Notes under the pieces: generated by a model
What the model was told of the DNA's origin: nothing
Database searches by the model: none
Seen by the model: only the letters and a program-made list of their open reading frames with translations
Shown: positions 13,729-26,262 of the stretch, piece after piece
Layout of the letters: every line of letters begins with the position of its first letter
How positions within the stretch are numbered: the first letter of the stretch is position 1
Program-made: the position numbers and the translations under genes
Origin: Dipetalonema caudispina
Taxonomy: Eukaryota > Nematoda > Chromadorea > Rhabditida > Onchocercidae
NCBI GenBank assembly: GCA_013365325.1
Contig: JABVXV010000038.1
Span: forward strand, 186,001 to 250,000
DNA: 64,000 nucleotides
Direction of reading: 5' to 3'

Positions 13729-14416
13729 TCCTGAAAATGTAAAAGCAAACGATTAAATATAACAATAGAAATGTTATAGAAACAAACTATACTATAGTAC
13801 AAAAATATGTAAATATCCGGAATATACATTTATCCAAACAATCTCTTCTAATTTATTCTAATCTAAAAAGGAAACAACTACAATGAAATCATCATTCATT
13901 TGTATATCGAAAAATTTAATACAAAAAAATCAATCAATATCGCATCCGTAAAATTACCCAAACAACTGTTTAGTCTAGCCAGGTTTTCCGAGGAAGAACG
14001 GATCAGCCATGGAAGAAGCATTTTTCGAAATATTTGTTTTAAAAAAGTGGCAGAGGAATTATTTGTGGTGTTGTATAAATAATTGATCATTATTATTTTC
14101 GATCGGTAAGTATTTCGTATTTCCAATCGTTTGGCAATTTCTTCAATTGTATAGTCAAAAAAATTTTCAAGGAAAAAAACAAAAGTTTATGTTGATAATG
14201 TGAATTGGTTTCATTTAGATTGAAAACGATAAGGTATGATGTTTTTTTTTTTTTTTTTTTTTTTTTGAAATTTTTATTTTAAAACATGAAATTATGCAGA
14301 ACATTTATATATCTATCATTGAGCTAATACTTTTGTAGCATGTGTTATATTACTAAATAAAGTTTGTTTATTTTTTTAATAAACAAACTATATGCATACT
14401 GTTATTTTCAGTTAGA
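13729..14416. promoter_or_regulatory. Bidirectional upstream region between the SLC41 and RNF141-like genes
   Basis: The two genes start head to head across this stretch of about 690 bases, so it must hold both promoters. It is AT-rich, with a T run at about 14241-14266 and the palindromic segment AGTTTGTTTA...TAAACAAACT at 14360-14390. Trans-splice acceptors sit at both ends (13731-13733 on the minus strand, 14409-14411 on the plus strand). No core promoter element could be assigned. Confidence 0.45.
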
Positions 14417-15739
14417 ATGGGCCAAGAACGAAGTATAATTTCGAGAAAGTCTCAAAATACATTTGAGATGTTATCAATGACATGGGTTCAATTTGTTAAA
14501 CTTATTTGTGAACTTAACGACAGGTTAATTCTTCAATTAAAAAAAAAAAGCGCAAAACGTCTACAATGTTAGCGACTTTGATGATTACAGTTTAATGAAA
14601 TTCAACGTGATAAGTCTTATCTTAAATTTTTTCCAATATATCTATTAAATGGGTATATCTCTCCTTCCAGGACACTTAAATAAGACATCCAATTGAATAT
14701 ATCATCACTAAGTGGTTAATATCCGTATATGTTATGTAACAATTTTTTATCGTCAATAATTAAAGGAAAAAGCGTACTTTTGGAAAAAAAGAAAGAAGTA
14801 TTCAGCGTGAAAATTTCCAGATGTGCTAATTTTGTCGATTCAGATGGAAGACATTTATTGTTTGCAATCAAAAAAGGCAGTGCTAATACGTTGCTTTGGA
14901 AAGTGACTGTTAGGATATACACTTTGAAAGTAATCGTTCGCCTGCAGATGTACTATGGTGTCGTAATTGTTCACCAAAAATTTTTATACTCAAGCAACAA
15001 CCTAAACATCATAATATTAATTAATTCTAGTCCTTCTTCCATGCTTCGTGTACCCAGGATGAGCCTTCGTATTAATCTATTCAGCTTATGCTAGAATTTA
15101 TCGTTAAATTTAGATTAATGCACGATCAGCGGATTCCTACCGTGTGTTCACATTTGAACAATTTCTGAGCCTTCAGAAATCACTATATTATTTGCTGGAA
15201 GATGTTACCGATGAGACAGACGGAGCACTAATTCAAGGACGTGTTCTTGATACACGCAGAAGCAGGTCAGCAAGTCATTTTCTAATTATTTTCGTCAAAT
15301 TTGTTGGACATATTACTGATATTGTTTGTTTAATTAGTGTCATTTCAAGATCTTACTAAAATTGAAAAATGGCTTTAGGAGATTATATATCAGCTAATAT
15401 ATTTTTTGGGGTAAATCGCAATGTTTTGGATGAATAATAATCTTATAGATAAAAATAACTTCTTATCTTTTTTGCATAAGTGTTTTTAGGGCTCTTAGCA
15501 CGAGTGAATGTATAATATGTATGGAACGTAGACCAGATGTAGTATTGCCGTGTGTTCATACTTTCTGTTCGATATGTATCGAACAATGGAAAGCAATGGG
15601 AAAAGACTGGTGTCCACTCTGTCGCAATCCTTTACAACTTGATGGAAGTGATACATGGGTAATTCCGGATGTTATCGAAGACAGTGAACTGAGGAATTAT
15701 ATAATGTCCTTGACAAAATCTGACGGAAGCAAGAGCTGA
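14417..15739 (+). CDS. RNF141: RNF141-like RING finger protein
   Basis: Predicted E3 ubiquitin-ligase-type RING protein. Exons 14417-14523, 14773-14929, 15114-15265, 15490-15739 give 221 aa (human RNF141 is 230). The N-terminus MGQ makes Gly2 a candidate N-myristoylation site, as in the vertebrate protein. The middle matches family blocks (GRHLLFAIKKGS, WKVTVRIYTLK, FTFEQFLSLQKSLYYLLEDV). The C-terminal RING is a complete C3HC4 set: Cys146, Cys149, Cys160, His162, Cys165, Cys168, Cys180, Cys183 (CIICM, LPCVHTFCSICIEQW, CPLC). A WVIPD segment follows. TTATTTTCAG ends 5 bases before the ATG. The exon 2 acceptor (AAAAAG at 14772) is weak and chosen only because it keeps the frame, so a few residues near position 36 are uncertain. 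Confidence 0.9.
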
Positions 15740-18435
15740 AAATGTTTGCAATACCACTTATTAAGGAAGTATGTTGTTATTAAACAGTATATTGTTAGTG
15801 GTTGTTTTAACAATGTTTTATTTTATGGAAAGTGCCCGTAGAATGAAGAATTTGAAAGATTTTCTGATAAAATTAAAATAACGTCACTTTGTAAGTTATG
15901 ATAGCACTAAAATTTAAAAACAGTAAATTAGAAAATCGTCTGTGCAAAAAGATTTAGATAATGTAGGCGAACATACTTCCTTCACCTACCGTTATTGTAT
16001 AATATTTATTTAAATGTCTGTTTATAGCGTGCCTTTGTTTATAACAAGTATTTGATAGAGAATCAAGATGGAAGCTTGGTAACAGATTTTAATGCACTGT
16101 GATATTGCATGAATTTTAGAGCATTAAAAATTCTCTCAGTTTTTCTTTGTATTCAAAGCAGTGGTGAAGTCTTCAACAGTAAGACTACACAGAAGAAGCG
16201 ACTTGTATATTTATTTGAAATTGTCATATTTTAGAAATGTATCGATTCTAATACTTCAAGATTAATTGTGAAATATCATTACTGTCGATATTTGTTCGTT
16301 GAATTCTTAATTTTCCATCAATTTATTTGTGTTGCGTAATCGTGTTCATATTCGTTATATTTAACAACACTGTTCAGCACTATAAATTGTCGTCTGCTAA
16401 AGTGGACATTTGTAAGTTTGATTTTCAAATAAAACAGCTCAAAGCTAGAAATTTAAAACTTTCCCAATTTGTTCTGAAATTCCATATGGTTCTTGCTTCA
16501 GAGGTCTAATTCAGATTACAGTGAAACTGTAGAGCAAAACTTTAATTTTCAGTTTTTATAAGCCAGAAACTGAAGACAAAGTCAATTGTTTGCGTGTGCG
16601 CGCTCTAATTTGTCTCACTTATGTCAATATCTTTGGTAATATCTTCAATGTTACTGTTCCAATCTTCATATGCAAGGAAAACATAGGCCTCGATTCGGGA
16701 AGACAGGTAATATTCTCGTAAGGTACTAACCAGAACGATCGATCATGCCTTATGTCTACTCTCATCAACTATCTGACAATGTTCAAGCAAAATGTTCAGG
16801 AGAAATTCAAGCATACAAATAAACTACATGCTATGGTGTAGATCAAACGCGAACCTTTAAAGCAAAAGCAAATAAAGGTCAAAACATACATCAAAATTGT
16901 CCTATCATGATTTATTTTACATTATGAAATCAATTCTTTCACCGGAAATCGCAATTGAATTTTACTTATAAAAATTTAAATGTTTTATTAAATTTCAGGA
17001 TTACAAGTAGCAAAAACAAAAAAAAAAAATTTCATCAAAAAGCTGAATGAATTTCTTCTTTTTCTTCCCTTTTAAAAAAAAAAGTTTTGTTCAGAGAAAT
17101 CATTTACATTTCAAGGAATGATGATACATTACAATTGATGAATTTTGATAGAATGAATATCGATAATGAATTATGTGGTAAAATTCAGGAATTTGAAACT
17201 TCTAGATATTTGAAACATCTATGAAATAGCAAATTCAATCTTTTTTCTTTTTTTCAATCGGAACATTTCAAGAAATAGAACTTTGTTCTTGAGGAAAAGA
17301 TTCCACTTTTGCTTATTTGTTACAATATCATCAATTAAATTTATAATCTTAGTAAGTGTAAGTTGGTAATTCCATTCACGAAATATAGTTTCAAATCAGA
17401 GCAAGCAGTTCAAAGTTCAATTTACACCCAAACCATAATTCAATTCAACTTGAAAACAGCGATTCTAAAACAGCAGTGAACTGAGGAAAATGCCTAAGCT
17501 TCAAATATCTTATACTCAGTTGATAATATTCTTAGCAACGAAATCTATTTCCAGCTTTTATAAGTCGAAGAGAATCCTTTTTCTCCTAATTAGATCAGTT
17601 TTAGTAATTTTGGAAAAGACAATTTCCTTTTCAATACAATTTGTATCACACAACTGTCAATTTTGGTAGAACCATAATACATCATCCAGTGCTTGATTAT
17701 ATCAATCATTGTTTCTCATGATAATTTATTATTTCCATTTTAAAATTCACCAAATGTTGACACTATTACATTAGCTATGCACAATGCATAAAATATTTTA
17801 TACTCTATAAATACAGATGATTAATGTAAAGAAAGAAGAAATAGAATCCTGAGATCATGGCTAGTTAATTGAGGAATGAACACTGACAATGCACCAGTAC
17901 ATCGTATTTAAAATCTTATACAAAACCATCAATAAACATTAAATAACATGAGCTTTATAAAAGCAGAATATGAATTCAGACAAAAAAATGTCACCCATTA
18001 GGTGATCGTATCAATACAAATTTGTTGTATCATAAGACAATCAATGCAGAGTGTCTGCAAAATGAATAATGAAACAGCAACAAGAAATTTCACAATTATA
18101 CGAAATATATTTTCAATATTAATATTTCATCAAAGCAACGGCCAGGTTATAAGAGAATTCACCGAATCAATCATAGGTTTCCAATCATCTAATATCATAT
18201 AGTGTTAAGGAACTGGAAAAAAAAAAGATGAGGTCATAAATAAGGATAGTACAACATTAATGCTTTCATGATGTTGTTCAGGCATTCACAAAAGCGTTCA
18301 TAAATTCCACTACTATTCACAATTGAGAAAATAATTTGACAAATAAATTAATGAAAAAAATTGCTAAAATATCACCAACTATAGCTATTGTTAAAACGTC
18401 ACAGCTAACTATATCACAGACAATAAACTAGAATC
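15740..18435. other. Convergent intergenic stretch with an exon-like block
   Basis: This lies between the stop codons of the RNF141-like gene (+) and the Gln-rich gene (-), and must contain both 3' untranslated regions. Most of it is AT-rich noncoding sequence. Exceptions are a small exon-like piece at 16375-16411 (CTGTTCAG before it, GTAAGT after it) and a longer coding-like block at 16553-16841, listed separately. No gene could be assembled from them. Confidence 0.5.
16553..16841 (+). pseudogene. Unidentified exon-like block, one in-frame stop (candidate exon or gene relic)
   Basis: TAATTTTCAG precedes and GTAATA follows an open segment of 51 codons (16553-16706) with clearly coding-like composition. 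It contains VNCLRVRALICLTYVNIFGN, a hydrophobic stretch, and a GRQ end. In the same frame, after a TAA at 16719-16721, the reading continues for another 39 codons (SCLMSTLINYLTMFKQN) to TAG at 16839-16841. The 27 bases between the donor and the next AG are too short for a normal intron. I do not recognise the protein. It could be an exon of an unmodelled gene, an alternative 3' exon of the upstream gene, or a decayed copy. Confidence 0.35.
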
Positions 18436-21400
18436 TTAGTTTGATGAAATCTTTTTTTCTTTGCGGTCAGTAAGAGTACGTTTAGCTGAAAGTTGACGAC
18501 GTAAACCGCTTTTCATCTTGCACTTTCCACCTTCCTGAACAACGTTGTTGTCAAACATTACCTTCGATATGAATTCTTGATTGCGTGAAGCTGGTTCCGG
18601 CGTTTCGACACGAGACATCTGGAAATATCTATTCTGCTCCACTAAATTGCCAAAATTCTATAATAACTTCAAATTATCTAAAGTACAGAATTATAGAGGG
18701 AAGTACAACAAACAATTATTTAGGAAGCATCCACTATTTCACGTTCATTTTCAATTGCATAACAAACTTACTGACGCGCTCGTATTCGGAGAAGCCGCGC
18801 CACTAGAAACAAGTGTCTTATCAGAATCGTCACTTTCATAATTTTCGATATCGCCAGCTGGTAAACCTCCTTCTGTTCCACTTGTTGCTGATGCAGGAGT
18901 TGATTGCGATTCATTCGTTTTTACATTTCGGGCGGCCGCTTGCTACAAAAAGGTAGGAAGTATATTATCACCAGTGCATGAATATTATTTGAAAATTAAA
19001 AGAACGAAAAATGAATGTCTAAATGATACCTTTTTTAATTTGGTTTGAATTCGACGAATCCGATTACGTTCATGATGCTGTAATCGTTTTGCCAAAACTC
19101 TGCAAAATATAACTTTGGTTGTTCTCATTTTGATTTTTGATATTGTGCTTGTGATGGATACTCGAACATAAATAAAGCTTCATTTCTTTTGTTATTTATT
19201 TAATTCTTCCATAAGCGTAGAGGCAAAAATTTGAGGAATTTTACATTTCTTTTATATGCATAACAAAATTTTATTCAGAAGAGAGAAATTAATCACTTTC
19301 TTTCTTCCATCACAGTTCGAATACGCTGGTTCAAACGTGAAACTTCGTCACATAGCGCACCGTTTTTCTAAATAATAAAAATTAGTAACATAATCTTAGA
19401 CATCCATTTTTTAAATTTTCCTTCATGATAGTTCAGAATGAAGAAGGTAAAAGAAAAAAAAAAAAAAAAAAGAGAAGTTAACTGAAAATATATCACTTAA
19501 CATGAAAAGTTGTTTTAAGAAACTTTAAACAACATACAATAACAAGCGATTCAACCAATCGCTTCATAAAGTACAATTTGCGAACATACTGAGCCTCACG
19601 TGTATAGTTTATTACGTCATCATTAACCTGTGCCATTACCTCACGTAATGATTCAGAGAGATGAGTACCATTCCCTGTATTATTGCATTCAGACTATTGT
19701 GCCATACAATTTCAAGAGAAAATTTTAACATCAGAAAAAAACACATAGCAGTAGTAAATAAAAATAAAGTATCAGCAGATATATTGATTAGTAAATTTCT
19801 AATTTCCACTACACTATTCCTTAAACTAATCTTTTGAACATTTTTCGAAGAAATGAAAGCACTTTTACCAATAATTTTTACTAATTAAGTGATGCAATAG
19901 AAATTACTAACCAGCAAGTATAGGTTGAGCTGCAATCAGATCAGATGTACCAGAAATCATGCCCAGTTCTGAACCATTGGTAGAGGAACCAATTGGTTCA
20001 GTAAGAATTGGTTCGGCAGCCGGCAAAGAGAATGAGTTATTACTGATTTGAATAGCGAATGCTTTTTGTGTACCGGAAGGGTCCATCGAAACGTCATTCT
20101 TCGAGCAATCTTCTATTGTCTGAAATGAATCCTTATCTCAAACAAAAAATAACAAGATGATTTCATTTTTACAATGATATATGATTGAATTGCAATCAAA
20201 GGCTGATGACGCAATACTGATTGGTGCTTTATTACTTCGCCTATTTCAAGGTGGATAAATTTGGGCTAAGCAAGGTAAAAAAAAGAATTATGGCAATATT
20301 AACGCACAAATCTGAATCTCACACTCAAGATAACAACTATACCAAATACCCTAAACTGAACTTACCTGAGATGTACCGATGGCGACAGCATTGTTAGCTG
20401 TACGAACAAACTGCCACGGTGGTTTTTCGTCGCCGATGCGAGAAACGATCTCATTTCCAGGTCCTATGTCTGCCACTTCGATACGAGACTGAAATTAGCA
20501 ATGTGAACCGTTCAAATACATTTAGTGATAACGTAGAGAAACAATGTTTTCATAAGCTTACGAACTCTAAGCATTCTCTTCTGCACAAATCATAATCAAA
20601 ATGCGATCTATCACTTTTTAAAAACTGTCCGGTAATAATGACCTGTTTCGGAAGACCAGCAATTCCATGAATCGGCAAAACGTGGTCACTTTCTGTGATA
20701 ATTTGTTGTGTGGCTGGCTCTGATTGTGTTCCAAGTACAGTAACACGGACCTGTGAAGCTGACATCATCGAATGATTCCTGGAAAACAATGAAATGGATT
20801 TCAGCGTAAACTATAGCTTTTGCGGATCACAAGTGGAATCAATACATGATACGGAATGCTTGGAAAACGAAGAGGATAACAAAAAGTACATAGAAGAAAT
20901 TTCCGATACATAGAAGAAATTTCCGACAAACAATTCTTTTTTATTGATCAACAAAAAATGAACAGAAAATGCTAATTACAAAACTATTCCTAGCCAATAT
21001 AAACAATTACAATTACCTAAATAGAATTAAAGAAAATGGATATATCCATTCATATGTTTGCAATTTATTAAGGAAATGATCAAATCATAGGCATTATATG
21101 AAATGAACCAGGGACTATCCAATGGTCATCAACTGACAATAATAAAAAAAAAACTCGGTCACATTTTTCTACATTTCCTTTCTTAAATTATTTTGATTCG
21201 TGTACTTCCTCACTATAAGACCAGGAATTGTTGTAAAATTGACTAAAATCTACCATCTCAAACACTACTACTAATCACTGTACTACTATGGTTCCCAATA
21301 ATAAATTCCACCAATACTGCATGCGGCATTTACAACTAGAAATAACATAATTGTTAATTTAATTAAAGGAATCTGGAAACTTCTGATGTACGAACTGTTC

Positions 21401-24400
21401 TCGGTATGTTAAAATATCACAAAAATATGTGAAATGATAATATAATAGACATTTTTTTTTTTTTTTTTGCTTCTTACTTGCAAGACAGGAATATTACAGA
21501 AAATGCCGCACTCCCACTTCTTCGCATGGATGCCATCAATAATTATTTCTAAACTAAACTAGTTGAAACGAAAAAAAAAGGGAAAAAAAAAGAAGAGAAA
21601 AGTGAATTTGTTATAAGACTATACCTTTTTCTTGCTGGTGATTTCTTCTGAACCGTTTCAACCGATGTCTCAACGATAGTTGTTGTGGCAGGAGATCGAG
21701 GAAAAGCCGTATTTCTAGGCTAAATTAACATTCTTATCTACTCATTACTTGATAATCTAACAAAATTTTTCAAAATACAAATGAAAAAATACTGCAAAGT
21801 TACTAGCAAATTTTACTACAATCATTACATTACTTAACTTCTGAAAAAAAGAAACCTGGGAAGGATTAGCACCGGATGGAGAATACTTCTGTCCTCTAAT
21901 TTGATTGTAAACAGCAGCTGCACGCTGAATAGCTTCTTCGTGAATTTCAGCTGCACGTTGCTTCTGCGGACAAAACGATGGTGTTGTTTGATACGCTAGG
22001 AAAGATGGTCGAAAGTATTCAAAACAAACAGCAATAACTTCAGGCGATTTTGGTGAATTTTAACAATTAATCTTATCATACTGTTGTAAATAATAGATGT
22101 TACTTGGAAAAAAATAACACTATAAATGTTCAAATTAATTTGAAAATAGGTTTTGGATTATACGGCTCACAGACTTTTAGAATTAATTTAAAAATATAGC
22201 AATCCAAGTTCAATTAATCTAGAAATCTGATAAGCAAAATTTGATTGCAGTGATTACAGAAGAAAAGAAATAAATAATACCATGGTTATTATCATACATC
22301 GGCATTCGTCGAACACGATCTGCCATGATTCGCGGTTTCTGAGGAGCCAAACGAGGAATGTATTGTTGTCGTGGCATTTGTGAAACCCGTGAAATATTCA
22401 TGGAAGGCGATGGAGGTATATTCATGGATGGCGATGCAGGTACATTTGTGGATGGTGAGGCAGGTATATTAATCGATGGTGAAGTGAGTACATTCATTGA
22501 TGGCGATGCGGGTATATTCATTGGTGGTGCAGCAGTTATATTCATCGGTGCTGATACAAGCATGTTTGCCGAACCCGAAGCTGGTAAATTCATGGCAGTT
22601 GACACCGGTAACATCTTATCGACAGCGGGTGATAGCATACCCGAATATTCGGTCATTAAATCATCCTAAGCAGATGAAAATGAACAATTTAAAGGAAATA
22701 TGGACAAGTAAGATTTATAGTCAAAATTTCTATGGTGAAATCTGAAACTTTAACAAAACTTTCGGAATATTTTGATATAAACATAATTTCCTGGCGGTGG
22801 TGAAAAAACAAACGATTTTAACATGCTTAAAAGTGGAAGAACAAATGCGATGTATTAATAGAGGAATTCTTGAAAATAGAACTGAAACAAATCATCGGGT
22901 TCCTTTTTTTTTTCGATATTAGAAATTAACATTAAAGTCGTCTTTCGTGAAATTCGAAATTAATATTTTATACCAATACAGGACTGTATGGCAAAATCGG
23001 TTCCAAAAAACTGTAACCAATTCGATAGGCTGTGTTAAAAGTTAAAAAATCCAGCCCGTTGAGAGGTCAAATAGCAGATAAATTAGAAATAACGTCTGGT
23101 ACCGTGAATCTTTTTAAGGAGATACATCAAATGCCATGCTCGTTTTGCTGTTCACATAAGAACCACTAAGTTTAGAGAAGAGCATAAATGATCTCGGTGG
23201 AGGTTACAGGAAACACCAGAATGATATCATTATCATTAAACAATCAGATTTATTCTTAAAAACTAAAACAACCTTATCCATTTTCGCCTTTTCCTGCAAG
23301 GCTAATTGTTGTTGTAGGCGAGCTCTGTGTTGCTGCTGTAAGTGCTGCCGTACAGTTGGTCCATCATCACTGACAACAGATATATTAGCAATCTGCCGGT
23401 TGGAACCACGTCCAGTTACTGGCAATACAGATGGATATGTCCTGAAGAAAAATTGACAACTTAGATAATAATGAATGAAATCACTAGTCAACATGCGATG
23501 AGTCAAATGAAGTATTAGAGCTTGACCTCCACATAAAGGAAAAGGAAAAGATTAATTTTGGCGATTCAAAAATTAAATAGTTTTATATACGTTTTGGTGC
23601 GACTATTACTGGCACGAGACGTTTGTAAGCGTTGCATGCTATAATCTGGCCGATTCTGCAACACCGTCGGAGGCATTGCATTTAGCGCTGGAACCGATTG
23701 CTGCACTTGTTGTGTTATTGCTGACGGAGGGTAAATTTGAAGTGCTGCAGTATTTGTCGAATTAGGAATCGTGTAAGCTATCCCTAAAAGAAGATACAAT
23801 AAATTCACTGCAAAATTTGAACATAACTTAGAAATTACTCTGAAATAAAGTCGCCAGGATGCTTTGCGCTAACCATTAGAAACTGAAGATACAGGAATCC
23901 CGGTGTATAAATCAGACGGCTGTTGCAAATTTGTCATAACTGTGATATGATCGAATTGACTTGCTGATGCAACCGTTTGTTGTGGTGACATCTGGAACTA
24001 TCCGGAAATATAATAAGTTTTAAGTGATTCAGTATCTATCTTTTTTTTTTTAAGACCAAATTATTATCTTGCTAAACATATTCATCAAAAATGTCTCCCT
24101 AAACAACCATCAAAAATGCTATCGTCAAGAAAATGTGACAAATAAAAAAATTCGAATGATAAATGAAAGTGTTCCGAAGTTTATAAATATTCTATTAAAA
24201 TGAACCTGATTTAATTGTTGGTACGAAACTGGTGTAGAAGTGGGTGGAACAGCTGACGTCGTCATGCCTACTGAGCTTCCAACTAAAGGCTGATATTCTG
24301 GAAAAATAACACTTCAGATATAGACTTTCTCATTCCGTATCATGAAAAGCATCATGTTCCAACTCTCCATAACATAAATGAAAAAAATGACAGAGATTTT

Positions 24401-25495
24401 ATTTAATAGAAGTTCGACAGAATGAAAATTTTGGATATCAACACAATGATTTCATAAAACCGATAAAAATTTGAAAAATATCGAGGAAATCAGTGAGGAA
24501 TAATAGCGACATATCATGTGACAAATAAAATGTGAAAAAGTTAAAATTTTTGGAGAAGCGAATGTTTGCAAAAGCGATCCTCAAGAAGCTTATGTCTTCA
24601 AGCTTGTTTTTATATTTCAATATACTATTATCATGAACACGGACTGACTTTGGTACCAAAATCCCTAGCTAAAATGATTCACTGAAAATTTTTTCGCATT
24701 ACAAAAGCAGGTGAAACATTTTGGAAGGTTTGAGTAAACTACAAATTTGATTAATTGATCAATAACAAGATGTTATCAATCATACAAGCTCATGTTCTAA
24801 AATGTTCTAAAACAAATCATGTCCTGCTAAATAACTTGTATCAGGAATAGAATTGTGCTAATTATTAATGGTAAGATTATAGCAAAGATAAACCTGAATA
24901 AACTGTCTGATAATTGCCTGTCTCGTTCAATTTATTCCCATCAACGGCTACATTATTAAGAATACCATTTTGAGAAGTCTGAAACATTGCTCTCAACGTT
25001 TTTTCTCACATAGTTCATGATCTTTCTATCTACCAAAATTTATAATTAAAGACAAAAATTTCAGCATTTTATATAATAAATATATATAGCAAATGATGTA
25101 GGAATGCTTAACTTCAAAACTATTTCTGAACATGAATCTATATGATCACCATATGCGAGTGCCAAAGTTTTTGGATCATTAACTTTGGACCGACAATAAA
25201 AAAAATTAGTAGGATAAAATACAATTCTTTATTTTACTATCTTATGTAAATTTTATTATGCCTGATTTTCTCGACAGATTATATATTTCATACTATCAAT
25301 CTCATAAGCAATACTCTACACCTCGCATTCATTCTTATGATGAAATAATCTTTAAAAATTTCACCGTCAAAAATATAAAAAAAATCATACCTGATCGTAA
25401 TCAGTAATAATAATATTATTATTAGCAATGAAACCTCCGTCAGTTGCAACTGCCTCTTGTTGATCGTTACCAAACGACATAGACATTGCATGCAT
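18436..25495 (-). CDS. Large Gln-rich coiled-coil protein, probably nuclear; not firmly identified
   Basis: Exons: 25391-25495, 24894-24978, 24206-24297, 23874-23991, 23591-23783, 23273-23441, 22281-22665, 21856-21995, 21625-21719, 20562-20778, 20366-20488, 19912-20119, 19538-19674, 19297-19367, 19030-19099, 18772-18942, 18436-18618. All seventeen join in frame to 853 aa. Residues 1-430 are low-complexity, rich in Gln, Ser, Thr, Pro and Asn, with HLQQQHRARLQQQLALQEK and a Pro/Ser/Met repeat. A helical piece follows (RAAEIHEEAIQRAAAVYNQI). Residues about 650-736 form a coiled coil (KNGALCDEVSRLNQRIRTVM, LAKRLQHHERNRIRRIQTK) that resembles the one in TBRG1-type chromatin proteins, but I see no FYR domain. 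Then come an acidic Ser segment (ENYESDDSDKTLVSSG) and a basic tail, typical of transcription cofactors. WBP2 lies 768 bases upstream on the same strand. The start follows ATTTCAG by 14 bases. Function is inference. Confidence 0.85.
20887..20926. repeat. Perfect 20-base tandem duplication in an intron
   Basis: Two exact head-to-tail copies of a 20-base unit (20887-20906 and 20907-20926) lie in the intron upstream of the exon at 20562-20778 of the Gln-rich gene. It looks like a simple recent duplication. Confidence 0.85.
22391..22560. repeat. Coding minisatellite (24-base units) in the Gln-rich gene
   Basis: About seven diverged 24-base units on the coding (minus) strand encode an eight-residue repeat of the form M-N-I-P-A-S-P-S (variants MNVLTSPS, INIPASPS, TNVPASPS, MNIPPSPS). 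The period is a multiple of three, so copy number can change without shifting the frame. It sits in the exon at 22281-22665. The opposite strand therefore also shows a long open frame, which is a shadow. Confidence 0.9.
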
Positions 25496-26262
25496 TGCTA
25501 CTACTGTGTCTGAAATAATTAAGACATTCACACAAACAATTTAATGAAACATTTTCAACAGTTAAATCTAACAACCACATAGCGAGTATCGTTTCCAAAA
25601 ATGTTATACACGTAGTGTAGATTGATAATTATAGCGAAAAGACCTAAAAACATTCAAAAATCCACGATCTGAAATATTTCAATGTTCCAATTACCGAATA
25701 TATTTGGAACTAACTAAATAACACTTTAAATACCTAAAAAAAATTGCAGCCCGGAAAACAATCCTAATATTATACTTCAAACATAAATGTGATAATTCTA
25801 ATTAAACCCGAAAAATGTAGAAATAAGGAGAAACGATAGCGTAAACCTGTGACGGCAATAAAAGTCCAAATTCCAAAATTTAATGTTTATTATATATATA
25901 TAAGCAATTCATGATAACTTAAGGTTAAAGACACAGTTAGTATCGTCACATACATCAGGACCAAAATACAGTACTATTGGTAACCAATAAAACTATGGAA
26001 TGACACTACTTATGATGTCAGAATGTTGATTTAAAAATTATGAATTACAGAAAAAATCATTTGAAGTGAAAGCAATGTCTGGAAAATACAAAAAAAAAGA
26101 GAGTTGAAGAAATCTTCAGAAATCTGAAAAGAAATAAAATAAAATAAAATATCTGAAATAATATAGCGTATATATACGATATGACGTATACATCAAAATA
26201 AGCGAATGAATGAATAAAAATAAAGGAGGAATAGATGTTCCACTGGGACAGTTAGTAATTGT
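25496..26262. other. Intergenic region between WBP2 and the Gln-rich gene (same strand)
   Basis: This region is AT-rich, with AATAAA on the minus strand at 25886-25891, about 375 bases past the WBP2 stop. An ATTTCAG acceptor at 25510-25516 marks the start of the next gene. The short spacing and the trans-splice-like acceptor leave an operon arrangement possible, but nothing in the sequence proves it. Confidence 0.45.

Noticed and set aside
22358..22669. Plus-strand open frame of 103 codons
   Set aside because: It is the complement of the coding minisatellite in the Gln-rich gene. The minus frame joins its neighbour exons in phase.
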